Of a stretch of DNA of 57,071 nt, positions 1 through 6,792 are shown one piece after another. The stretch is from contig NZ_BTPU01000070.1 of the NCBI RefSeq assembly GCF_036985595.1, positions 1-57,071 of the forward strand, in the 5' to 3' direction. The translations under genes were made by a program, and so were the position numbers. The notes below the pieces were generated by a model. It did not search any database, was not told the origin of the DNA, and saw nothing but the letters and a program-made list of their open reading frames with translations. The stretch is from Vallitalea maricola. Lineage in GTDB: Bacteria > Bacillota > Clostridia > Lachnospirales > Vallitaleaceae. How positions within the stretch are numbered: the first letter of the stretch is position 1; each line of letters opens with the position of its first letter.

Positions 1-93
1 TGTTAGATGGCGATGGCTTATATTCATTTTCATCGTATTCTTATATTTACTTGCAAAATTCCAAAAATTTCTTATGACATACTATTCAGTAAG

Positions 94-336
94 TTATGCT
101 TTATCATGTTTTCTCCATTTACTTAAGATTATAAGTATTAATCCAATTATAAAAAGCAATATACTTATTACCCAAGGTATAGTGCTATATGTGTTTACTA
201 GTATTTGTAAGTATTTTCCCCAACCAGTTCTCCATTGAACTAAATCATCTAATTTATTAATAACAGTTATATGAAGTGTTAAAAAAGAGGACGTCCCTAA
301 TATCATAAAAAACATACCAATTATAATTCTTTTCAT
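94..336 (-). CDS. small two-helix membrane protein, unknown
   Basis: An 80-residue protein with two hydrophobic segments: an N-terminal one (about residues 3-24, after MKR) and a C-terminal one (about 54-72) followed by a basic tail. The short connecting loop carries tryptophans. It is preceded by an AGGAG ribosome site about 8 bases before the ATG. No family is recognised. The next gene upstream on the same strand encodes a secreted protein and ends about 90 bases away, so the two may be co-transcribed and functionally linked, for example as secreted product and membrane partner. That link is inference from position only. Confidence 0.6.
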   Translation of the reverse strand: MKRIIIGMFFMILGTSSFLTLHITVINKLDDLVQWRTGWGKYLQILVNTYSTIPWVISILLFIIGLILIILSKWRKHDKA

Positions 337-427
337 ATTTATTTGCTCCTAACATTAAATGCTAAGCTATATTAGTAATATATAGCTTAGCGATATAGTT
401 TACAGTTGATGTTAAGTATTAATAATA

Positions 428-1336
428 TTAATACTCAACATCTGGTGGACCTGTTGGTGGTGCAGGTGCAGTTTTTGGTTTTCCACTATCGTTATAAGCT
501 GAGAAGTAATCGTCAGAAGGATTTACATGAGTATAATAGATACCGCTTTCTGTCCAGACTTCTTCAATCCATCCTAATGTTGCATGATAATATTTGGCTC
601 CTCTTCGTCCTTCCCATTTTTCCTTATAATATGTAACGTAAGGTCTAGTAGCCCAAATAGTCCATGCATCTATTGTTGCCCCTTGAGAAATTGATGAAGA
701 ATAAGACGTAGTACTTGAAGCACTAGCGGATAAAAAGCCTTTTATTAAGTTTGATCCTTCAAAACCTATAGTATATGATATAGTTTTTGTTTTTGTGTAA
801 GAGACTGTAATAGCCTGAGCAGAATTATAATTATTCTGTACAGCCCAACCAGTACAATATGTAAGGTGATGAGTTTCTGAAACTTTCTCTGGTTCTTTTA
901 CCCACGATTGTTTCGCATACCAAGGAATATCTCCTGGTGCCCCTTTAACTTCAATATTATTCACTAATGATTTATTATTTTTTTGAGCAACTTTTAATGA
1001 TTCGAATTGAGTAGCCATTACATCAACAATAATATCAATGTTATTAATGAGATATTGATTTTCCTGAGGAGATAAATTATATTCTTTTAGTAAAGCTTTT
1101 TTTATTAAGTTTTTGTCAATAATTGCAATATTACCGTTATCATCATACAATCCGTTGTATAACGGTTCTCCAGTAATTTTCTTAACAGATTCTTTCATTC
1201 TAAGATTTTCATTTTTAAGATGTTTTTCACCTAATAATATAGTATTTGACTCACTATCTGCATATATAAAATTTGAAGTATATGCAAATAACAAAGAAAA
1301 CATACATATAATAGGCAATATTTTTTTGATTTTCAC
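428..1336 (-). CDS. secreted Ser/Thr-rich protein, unknown
   Basis: A 302-residue protein starting at GTG with a strong AAGGAGG site upstream. Residues 1-26 form a typical signal peptide (MKIKK, hydrophobic core, cleavage near YADSES), so the product is exported. Residues 30-130 look helical and charged. Residues about 165-260 are rich in Ser, Thr and aromatic residues with alternating polarity (for example SASASSTTSYSSS), as in beta-strand proteins. The tail is Pro-rich (APAPPTGPPDVEY). I do not recognise the family. The alternating Ser/Thr stretch recalls membrane-insertion strands of beta-pore-forming toxins, but no diagnostic motif is visible and this is only a suggestion. Confidence 0.75.
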   Translation of the reverse strand: MKIKKILPIICMFSLLFAYTSNFIYADSESNTILLGEKHLKNENLRMKESVKKITGEPLYNGLYDDNGNIAIIDKNLIKKALLKEYNLSPQENQYLINNIDIIVDVMATQFESLKVAQKNNKSLVNNIEVKGAPGDIPWYAKQSWVKEPEKVSETHHLTYCTGWAVQNNYNSAQAITVSYTKTKTISYTIGFEGSNLIKGFLSASASSTTSYSSSISQGATIDAWTIWATRPYVTYYKEKWEGRRGAKYYHATLGWIEEVWTESGIYYTHVNPSDDYFSAYNDSGKPKTAPAPPTGPPDVEY

Positions 1337-1811
1337 AAATCATTCCTCCTTATTAATTTTTTCAATCTTGATTATATCATATAAAAAACAAAAAAAATGT
1401 CGAATTATTAGAATTGAATTAATTTTTTAATAAAATCAAGTAAGTTAAATACTAATTTTCTTATATTGAGATAACAGTTATAATTATCATTACTTAAAGA
1501 TACTGTTATAGTTAAACATAATGTAACATCATTTTATATACAATTTTTTATATCAACTTGCATACATGAGTTCATATAGCAAAAATTATATGAACAGTGA
1601 TTTTTAACCCTAAAATATAACCCAAAAGTAGGATTCAACTACAAATTTCCTAGTTCATAGTAAAACCACAAAAGTACCTAATAGTAAAGAAGATAAGAAA
1701 TCACCATTTAAAATAATATAAATATTCTGGTAATACCCCGATTACTAACACAAATTAATTTTATTATTGACTTTAGTCTGTTGATTATGCAATAGCCTCA
1801 ACAGGCTTCCT
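1337..1811. other. AT-rich intergenic stretch without a gene
   Basis: About 475 bases between the secreted-protein gene start and the 3' end of the truncated radical-SAM gene. All frames are stop-rich and I see no convincing start with a ribosome site. Minus-strand sequence directly after the radical-SAM stop still reads a few plausible codons (RKPVEAIA) before a second stop, so part of this stretch may be decayed remains of that gene. Confidence 0.5.
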
Positions 1812-2081
1812 TCAACTAGTATCCAAAGAATAATGATTCTCTCCCCTAGAACAAAACTTACAATTAACCGAACAAGGCTCAGCATTCAAACCAATCTGTG
1901 CAAACACTATCCCCCTATTATTAAACTCACTTCTGCTCAACCTATCCGCCTTACACAAAATCGAATAAAAATCCTCCGAACCATTAACCACATTCAACAA
2001 TCCTACTATCTCATTCCTATCCAACAATCTCTCATTATCATCCAATAGTCTCGATACATTACTGCCATCCTTACTACCCAT
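1812..2081 (-). pseudogene. truncated radical SAM protein (N-terminal part only)
   Basis: The 89-residue product ends with a radical-SAM cluster motif, CSVNCKFC (CxxxCxxC, residues about 71-78), and stops 11 residues later. Radical SAM enzymes of the biotin-synthase/HydE/ThiH type carry this motif near the N terminus and continue for about 250 more residues, all missing here. The 5' end looks healthy: ATG with a GGAGAGGTG ribosome site. After the TGA the frame reads eight more codons to a TAA. The simplest view is a gene remnant that lost its 3' part. A translated stub that still binds a cluster is possible but unlikely. Confidence 0.7.
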
Positions 2082-2297
2082 GATTTCACCTCTCCACTAA
2101 AAAATTTTATCCTACATATATTGTACTTGAATTAAAAACTTAACTATATAAATATATTAATCTAATTTGTAATTTTTTATGGGAATTAAGAAGGAACACC
2201 AATAATTATGATTAAGTACTAAAAATGTAAGAAATATTCTTTAATAAAGATAAAAAATTCCTCCTATAACATAAGTCAAAGAAGGAATTTTCGGGCG

Positions 2298-2330
2298 TAA
2301 ATTAATAGAAAGTTCTACTTTCTATTAATC
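2298..2330. repeat. AT-rich hairpin next to the compound inverted repeat
   Basis: The sequence ATTAATAGAAAG is followed after a few bases by its reverse complement CTTTCTATTAAT. It lies downstream of deoD on the minus strand and could act as a second hairpin in the 3' region of that transcript. No T-run follows on the minus side, so a classic terminator is not evident. Confidence 0.5.
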
Positions 2331-2373
2331 AGTCTTTTAGATCTTTTAAAAACAGGTATGATTCAAATATCGA

Positions 2374-2483
2374 GTGTAGGGAGTATAGGGGAATATGGAG
2401 CAGTGAGCCATGGACGGCGAACTCAGCCTTTTAAACACGGACGTTTAACTGGCTGACGGAATATTCCCCTATACTCCCTACAC
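2374..2483. repeat. GC-rich compound inverted repeat, 23-bp perfect arms
   Basis: Positions 2374-2396 (beginning GTGTAGGGAG) are perfectly complementary to 2461-2483 (ending CTCCCTACAC). The 64 bases between them can form inner stems: AGCC 2425-2428 with GGCT 2451-2454, TTAAAC 2431-2436 with GTTTAA 2443-2448, and TGAG 2404-2407 with CTCA 2422-2425 as a partly competing stem. The element is near 50 % G+C in a roughly 30 % background and has no open frame. It lies 32 bases past the deoD stop. Candidates are a MITE-like palindromic element, a structured RNA, or an elaborate terminator of deoD. No clear target-site duplication beyond 2 bases is visible. Confidence 0.75.
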
Positions 2484-2515
2484 GACCGTTAGCTTATGAA
2501 TAAATACACCCAAAT

Positions 2516-3232
2516 TTATTCAGCAAACTGCAAAGCAATCTCCATCATCTTAGTAAAAGCATTTTGACGCTCATCACTACTTGTCTCTTCTTTTGTAGCA
2601 ATTGAGTCAGAAACAGTCAATATACAAGCTGCCTTTTTACCAGATACTTTTGCATTAGCAAACAAAGCAAAAGACTCCATTTCAGCTGCTAAACAACCAT
2701 AATCATCTCTGTAGCTCTTGTATACTTCTGAGTCACTAGAATAAAATACATCAGAAGAATGTATACGGCCTCTAACAATAGGTATATTAAGCTCTTCAGC
2801 ATGTTTTGCAATTTGTTCATTCAATTCTTTTGATGCTTCAATTACATCTTTATCATAACCATTTTGAACTTTTGCATAACTTGATTTTGACCATGCTTCA
2901 TCAACTAAAATAACATCATATAGTTTTAAGTCCTTAGTATAAGAACCACAAGAACCTATACGAATAATATTTTCTACATCATAGAAATTAAATAATTCAT
3001 AAGAATAAATCCCTATACTTGGCATACCCATTCCTGAACCCATAACAGAAATACGTTTTCCTTTGTAGTTTCCAGTATAACCGAACATATTACGAACGTT
3101 ATTAAATTTTACAACATCTGTAAGATAAGTATCTGCAATAAATTTAGCACGTAAAGGGTCACCTGGCATTAGTACTGTCTTAGAAATAAGATTTTTATCT
3201 TTGCATTCAATATGTGGTGTTGGTATACTCAT
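2516..3232 (-). CDS. deoD: purine-nucleoside phosphorylase DeoD
   Basis: This 238-residue protein matches the hexameric DeoD family in full length. It cleaves purine (deoxy)nucleosides with phosphate to free base and (deoxy)ribose-1-phosphate in the cytoplasm. Visible signatures are MPGDPLRAKFIA (phosphate-binding Gly/Arg region, residues 22-33), GSGMGMPS (66-73), RIGSCG, the AEMES ribose/base-site motif near residue 183, and SDS near 208 with the catalytic Asp. An AAAGGAG site precedes the ATG. Its transcript begins in a leader able to form an AT-rich hairpin. In the context of mtnK/mtnA elsewhere in the window it may also serve purine salvage, but no methylthioadenosine specificity can be read from sequence. 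Confidence 0.95.
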   Translation of the reverse strand: MSIPTPHIECKDKNLISKTVLMPGDPLRAKFIADTYLTDVVKFNNVRNMFGYTGNYKGKRISVMGSGMGMPSIGIYSYELFNFYDVENIIRIGSCGSYTKDLKLYDVILVDEAWSKSSYAKVQNGYDKDVIEASKELNEQIAKHAEELNIPIVRGRIHSSDVFYSSDSEVYKSYRDDYGCLAAEMESFALFANAKVSGKKAACILTVSDSIATKEETSSDERQNAFTKMMEIALQFAE

Positions 3233-3260
3233 AAAATTTCTCCTTTACAATATAAATTAT

Positions 3261-3297
3261 ATATATATAAGTAGTTTTTAGTTGTTACTTATATATG
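3261..3297 (-). promoter_or_regulatory. hairpin in deoD leader
   Basis: ATATATAAGTA and its complement TACTTATATAT flank about 11 bases just upstream of the deoD ribosome site. On the minus strand this would form a stem in the 5' untranslated region. It is purely AT-based and therefore weak; a regulatory role is inference. Confidence 0.3.
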
Positions 3298-3301
3298 TTA
3301 G

Positions 3302-3336
3302 TCTTATGAATAAACTAATTAGTTTATTCAATAAGA
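3302..3336. repeat. inverted repeat in the deoD / NifX-like intergenic region
   Basis: TCTTATGAATAAACT (3302-3316) pairs with AGTTTATTCAATAAGA (3321-3336) with one bulged base and a 4-base loop. It sits between the divergent deoD and NifX-like genes and could be a protein-binding site or RNA hairpin. There is no adjoining T-run. Confidence 0.45.
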
Positions 3337-3397
3337 TTAATCAACAAAAAGTACTTTGCATAAAGCAGGACGAGTTTCCTTTTTGTGGAATAATCTC

Positions 3398-3414
3398 AAT
3401 GATATTATATCATT
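3398..3414. promoter_or_regulatory. Fur/PerR-like palindrome (candidate)
   Basis: AATGATAT-T-ATATCATT is a perfect 8-bp inverted repeat with one central base, in the divergent deoD/NifX-like intergenic region. Its AT-rich form with TGATA halves resembles boxes bound by Fur-family regulators, and a Fur-family gene lies at 6222. The assignment is tentative because AT-rich palindromes arise easily in this genome. Confidence 0.3.
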
Positions 3415-3481
3415 ATACATACTTATTAACAACATAACTAGGACATATGTCTTTTAATAAAATTTAAATTTTTGTAAAAAG

Positions 3482-3513
3482 TTATTGGCATTTGCCAATA
3501 AAGGGTATATAAT
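3482..3513 (+). promoter_or_regulatory. promoter with operator palindrome for the NifX/MinD-type operon
   Basis: A -35 box TTGGCA (3485-3490) and a -10 box TATAAT (3508-3513) are separated by 17 bases. The -35 is embedded in a perfect palindrome, TTATTGGCA-TT-TGCCAATAA (3482-3501). A protein bound there would block RNA polymerase, so this looks like a repressor operator. The cognate regulator is not known; the Fur-family gene at the end of the cluster is one candidate. Confidence 0.7.
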
Positions 3514-3602
3514 AGAGGAGGATAAATAAAATATAATAATGAATTAATTACTTGCAGGTATATATCCATTATTATTAATATAAAATGGAAGGAGTAATAA
3601 AA

Positions 3603-3968
3603 ATGAAAATATGTATTTCAAGTACAGTAGATAGTATTAATGGTTTGACAGATGGAAGATTCGGTAGATGTCCTTTCTACGCTATCTACGATGATGAAAC
3701 TAAGGAATATGAATTTGTAGAGAATAAAGGTGCTAAAGCCGCACAGGGAGCAGGAATCAAAGCAGCACAGATTGTAGTAGATAAAGATGTGGATGTTGTT
3801 ATTACAGGTAATCTAGGACCAAATGCTATTAGAGTTCTTCAAGCAGGTAATATTAAGATATATAAGATGTTGGGAGATAAGATAAAAGAGCAGGTAGGAT
3901 ACTATAATGAAGGTAAATTGATTAGTATTGATAAACCTGGTGCATCACATATGGGAATGGGCAAATAA
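3603..3968 (+). CDS. NifX/NafY-family iron-molybdenum cofactor-type protein
   Basis: A 121-residue protein of the dinitrogenase iron-molybdenum cofactor biosynthesis (NifX/NafY/NifB C-terminal) fold. Characteristic features are the DGRFGRCPFYAIYD segment (a DxRFGRxxxF motif), and later DVVITGNLGPNAIRVLQAGNIKIYK. In the family such proteins bind Fe-S or metal-cofactor intermediates. No nitrogenase genes are nearby, so a role with the two Fe-S ATPases that follow is more likely. The ATG at 3603 is chosen because GGAAGGAG lies 8 bases upstream; an earlier in-frame ATG at 3585 overlaps that ribosome site. First gene of an apparent operon with the following three. Confidence 0.85.
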   Translation: MKICISSTVDSINGLTDGRFGRCPFYAIYDDETKEYEFVENKGAKAAQGAGIKAAQIVVDKDVDVVITGNLGPNAIRVLQAGNIKIYKMLGDKIKEQVGYYNEGKLISIDKPGASHMGMGK

Positions 3969-4018
3969 AGTAATAACTTGTTATTTAGAAAAATACTATA
4001 GAAAAAGAGGAATTTGTT

Positions 4019-4849
4019 ATGCAAATCGCGGTTTTAAGCGGCAAGGGAGGTACTGGTAAAACAACTGTATCAACCAATCTTGCCAAATTAATTAATGTTA
4101 GATATATTGATTGTGATGTTGAAGAACCTAATGGATTCATCTTTCTAAAACCTCAAGCTATTGAAAGTAAGGAAGTAAGTATGCCAGTTCCTTATGTAGA
4201 TGAAGATAAATGTATACATTGTAAGAAGTGCGTAGATATCTGTCAGTTCAATGCATTAGTTCATACTGACAAAGTAATTCTTTTTGAAAAGTTATGTCAT
4301 GGATGTGGTGCATGTAGAGCGGTATGTCCGACTATGGCTATTGTTGAAAAAGATAGACCTATAGGTAAGATTGAAACGGGTTACAGTGATGATATGCAGT
4401 GCCTTAGCGGAACACTTAATGTTACAGAACCTATGGCAGGACCAATTATCAGTAGACTCAAAGGTATGATAGATGATAAGACTACAATTATTGATTGTTC
4501 ACCAGGTAGTTCATGTAATGTTGTCAAGCCATTACTAGGTGTTGACTATGCAATATTAGTTACAGAACCTACAGAATTTGGTTTACATGATCTTAAAATT
4601 GCAGTAGAATTAGTACGTAAGATGAAAATACCTTTTGGAGTTATCATCAATAGAATGTCACAAGAAGAAAATGATACATTAAAGTATTGCAAAGCTGAAA
4701 ATATTAATATTATTGGAACTATTCCTTTTGACAGAGATATTGCAGTTATGTACTCTAAAGGTGAACTTCTAATTAATAATGAAAAATATAAAAAGATGTT
4801 CACTGAAATAATGAGCAACATAGAGGAGGCTATAGGATGCAGCTTGTAA
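4019..4849 (+). CDS. MinD-superfamily P-loop ATPase with inserted ferredoxin domain (first copy)
   Basis: A 276-residue ATPase. The deviant Walker A GKGGTGKTT is at residues 9-16, and two 4Fe-4S motifs, CIHCKKCVDIC (65-75) and CHGCGACRAVC (93-103), are inserted after the first part of the fold. IIDCSPGSSC is the switch region. This architecture matches paired ATPases found with NifX/NafY-like proteins in anaerobes and related to the Orp/Mrp proteins of sulfate reducers. The exact biochemical role is not established; Fe-S cluster or metal-cofactor handling is an inference. It overlaps the next gene by 13 bases, indicating translational coupling and probably a stoichiometric complex. Confidence 0.85.
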   Translation: MQIAVLSGKGGTGKTTVSTNLAKLINVRYIDCDVEEPNGFIFLKPQAIESKEVSMPVPYVDEDKCIHCKKCVDICQFNALVHTDKVILFEKLCHGCGACRAVCPTMAIVEKDRPIGKIETGYSDDMQCLSGTLNVTEPMAGPIISRLKGMIDDKTTIIDCSPGSSCNVVKPLLGVDYAILVTEPTEFGLHDLKIAVELVRKMKIPFGVIINRMSQEENDTLKYCKAENINIIGTIPFDRDIAVMYSKGELLINNEKYKKMFTEIMSNIEEAIGCSL

Positions 4850-5685
4850 TAATAAGTGGAAAAGGTGGAACAGGAAAAACTACTATTGCAGCATCATTTG
4901 CCTATCTTAGTGAAAATAGTATTAAATGTGATTGTGATGTAGATGCTTCTAATCTTCATATTGTTTTAGGCGGTGAAGATATTAAGAGCGAACCATATAT
5001 AGGTGCTAAGGTAGCCCATGTTGATGGAGATAAGTGCACCTTATGCAGAGCTTGCGAATACATGTGCAGATTTGATGCCATAAAAGATGGTGTAGTAGAT
5101 GAATTGAAATGTGAAGGCTGTGCAGCATGTACAGTGGTTTGTGATTATAATGCTATTACTATGGAAGACGAAGTTACAGGTGATACCATAATAACTAAAA
5201 CTTCTAAAGGTATATTATCAAGAGCCCAGATGATAGTGGGTGCTGAAGGTTCAGGGAAACTAGTGACTGATGTCAGAAAAAATGCATTAAGTTATGGTAA
5301 TAAAGACGATATGTACATTTTGGATGGTACACCTGGTGTAGGATGTGCTGTTATGGCTTCTGTTACTGGCTGCGATATTGCTCTTATTATTGTTGAACCC
5401 AGTCAATCAGGTCTTAATGATTTTAAGAGAGTACTTTCAGTAGTAGAGTTTTTTGAGATAGAACCATTAGTATGTATTAATAAGTATGATATCAATGAAG
5501 AAGTAACAAAAGATATATCAGCTTATTGTGAGGCTAAAAAAATTGATTTGATTGGTAAGATACCTTTTGACACTACAGTTGAAAAATCAATCAATGAACT
5601 TAAGCCTATTGTGCTATACGAAAATAGTGTGGCAGCAAAAGAAATTAAAAATATCTGGAAAAAACTTAATGATTATACAAAATAA
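4837..5685 (+). CDS. MinD-superfamily P-loop ATPase with inserted ferredoxin domain (second copy)
   Basis: A 282-residue paralogue of the preceding gene. Walker A GKGGTGKTT is at 9-16. The cluster motifs are CTLCRACEYMC (67-77) and CEGCAACTVVC (92-102), and DGTPGVGC forms the switch region. The ATG lies inside the last codons of gene one (13-base overlap) with GGAGGCTATAGG upstream as ribosome site. Paired non-identical copies suggest a heterodimeric ATPase carrying four 4Fe-4S clusters. The neighbouring NifX-like proteins are natural candidates as client or carrier proteins. Confidence 0.85.
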   Translation: MQLVIISGKGGTGKTTIAASFAYLSENSIKCDCDVDASNLHIVLGGEDIKSEPYIGAKVAHVDGDKCTLCRACEYMCRFDAIKDGVVDELKCEGCAACTVVCDYNAITMEDEVTGDTIITKTSKGILSRAQMIVGAEGSGKLVTDVRKNALSYGNKDDMYILDGTPGVGCAVMASVTGCDIALIIVEPSQSGLNDFKRVLSVVEFFEIEPLVCINKYDINEEVTKDISAYCEAKKIDLIGKIPFDTTVEKSINELKPIVLYENSVAAKEIKNIWKKLNDYTK

Positions 5686-5722
5686 AATCAAATAATAAAT
5701 ATTATTCAAGGAGGAATTTATA

Positions 5723-6082
5723 ATGAAAGTAGCTATAGCAAAGGAAGGAAATGTAGTTTCAGGACATTTTGGATATTGTGAAGGATTTCAAATCTATGAG
5801 GTAGAAAATAATCAGGTTAAAGACACTACATTAGTAGCTAACCCAGGTCACAAACCAGGTTTTTTACCTAGATTTCTTGGAGAAAAAAATGTTAATGTAA
5901 TTATTGCTGGAGGAATGGGTGCAACAGCTCAACAACTATTTAATGAAAATAATATTTCAGTAATTGTTGGTGCTTCAGGAGAACTAGATGAAGTTATTAA
6001 GAGATATCTTGATGGAAAATTAGAATCTACTGGAAGCGTTTGCCACGATCATTCACATCATGATGAAGGCTGTGAAGATTAA
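5723..6082 (+). CDS. NifX/NafY-family protein with His-rich tail
   Basis: A 119-residue second member of the iron-molybdenum cofactor-binding family: VSGHFGYCEGFQIYEV takes the place of the DxRFGR segment, followed by VIIAGGMGATAQQLFNENNISVIVGA. The C terminus is unusual, CHDHSHHDEGCED, with several His, Asp and Cys residues able to bind a metal. AAGGAGG precedes the ATG. Closing gene of the four-gene cluster; the metal-binding tail fits a scaffold or carrier role, which is inference. Confidence 0.85.
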   Translation: MKVAIAKEGNVVSGHFGYCEGFQIYEVENNQVKDTTLVANPGHKPGFLPRFLGEKNVNVIIAGGMGATAQQLFNENNISVIVGASGELDEVIKRYLDGKLESTGSVCHDHSHHDEGCED

Positions 6083-6113
6083 TAGTCAATATTAGTTGCA
6101 AATGATATTTTTT

Positions 6114-6185
6114 TATGGATAGCAAAGAAGGAATATATTCTCCTCTCTCTACAATTTATTTATAAATTAGTTTTTGCTATCCATA
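6114..6185 (+). promoter_or_regulatory. 13-bp inverted repeat in leader of Fur-family gene
   Basis: TATGGATAGCAAA (6114-6126) and its exact complement TTTGCTATCCATA (6173-6185) enclose 46 bases. Between them lies GGAATATATTC, itself palindromic. The repeat is 36 bases upstream of the ATG of the regulator gene. It may form a leader stem in the mRNA or mark two halves of an operator region. Confidence 0.5.
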
Positions 6186-6221
6186 TTTAATATTATAAAT
6201 AATAAGTGTAAAGGTGATATT

Positions 6222-6659
6222 ATGGAAAATAAATTATTGATGATAGAAAAATTATTAAATGAAAAGGACATAAAATTGACTACAAGACGTAGGGCTGTGT
6301 TAGAAGTTCTTTTGAATCACCAAGAGCATTTTAGGGTAGAGGAGATATATGACAAATTAAAAGCTACTGGGATTGGATTTGCAACGGTATACAGAACAGT
6401 AGAATTACTGACTAAAGCAGGAATTATTAATGAAATAATGATTGATAAAGTTAATTACTATGAACTAAAGGTTTTTAGTGAAAAATGTCTGCATGTCCAT
6501 TTCAAATGCAAAGAATGTAAAAAAGTATTTGATTGTAATGATGCTAAGATTGGGCTTGATATAGTAAAACTTAAAAACTATACTGAAGAAACATATGGTG
6601 TTAATGTTGAAGAGTTAACTATAGTAATGCAAGGGACTTGTAAAGATTGTAGATTGTAA
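6222..6659 (+). CDS. Fur-family metalloregulator
   Basis: A 145-residue transcription factor. The N-terminal winged helix contains TTRRRAVLEVLLNHQEHFRVEEIYDKL and the recognition segment FATVYRTVELL (family motif ATVYRTL). The C-terminal part has HVHFKCKECKKVFD and a second Cys pair CKDC near the end, together a structural zinc site. Members sense iron, peroxide, zinc or nickel; the exact type (Fur, PerR, Zur) cannot be decided here. ATG 6222 is preferred with AAAGGTGAT upstream, rather than a TTG at 6174 that lies in the inverted repeat. Placement after Fe-S-handling genes makes metal-dependent control of that cluster plausible. Confidence 0.85.
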   Translation: MENKLLMIEKLLNEKDIKLTTRRRAVLEVLLNHQEHFRVEEIYDKLKATGIGFATVYRTVELLTKAGIINEIMIDKVNYYELKVFSEKCLHVHFKCKECKKVFDCNDAKIGLDIVKLKNYTEETYGVNVEELTIVMQGTCKDCRL

Positions 6660-6792
6660 AATCAATCCTATAAGCATAGAAATTATAACAATCATGAATA
6701 AAATATATGCCTATATAATGATTGGGAAAGGGGTAATAATCATCATATAGACATAATAAAAAATATGTATGTAAAGTTAATGGTTGGTATAT

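Noticed and set aside
1..77. 24-codon plus-strand reading at the left edge (LDGDGLYSFSSYSYIYLQ...) ending at TGA 75-77
   Set aside because: It might be the 3' end of a gene, but the length is too short and the low-complexity Ser/Tyr pattern gives no family support.
1812..1840. TGA of the radical SAM fragment as a selenocysteine codon
   Set aside because: Only eight more codons follow before TAA and no selenocysteine-insertion hairpin is evident, so it is a plain stop or decay.
6660..6792. hairpin CAATCAT/ATGATTG between the Fur-family and hydrogenase genes as a terminator
   Set aside because: The stem is only 7 bp, A/T-rich, with a 22-base loop and no T-run; it may help termination but cannot be supported as a feature.
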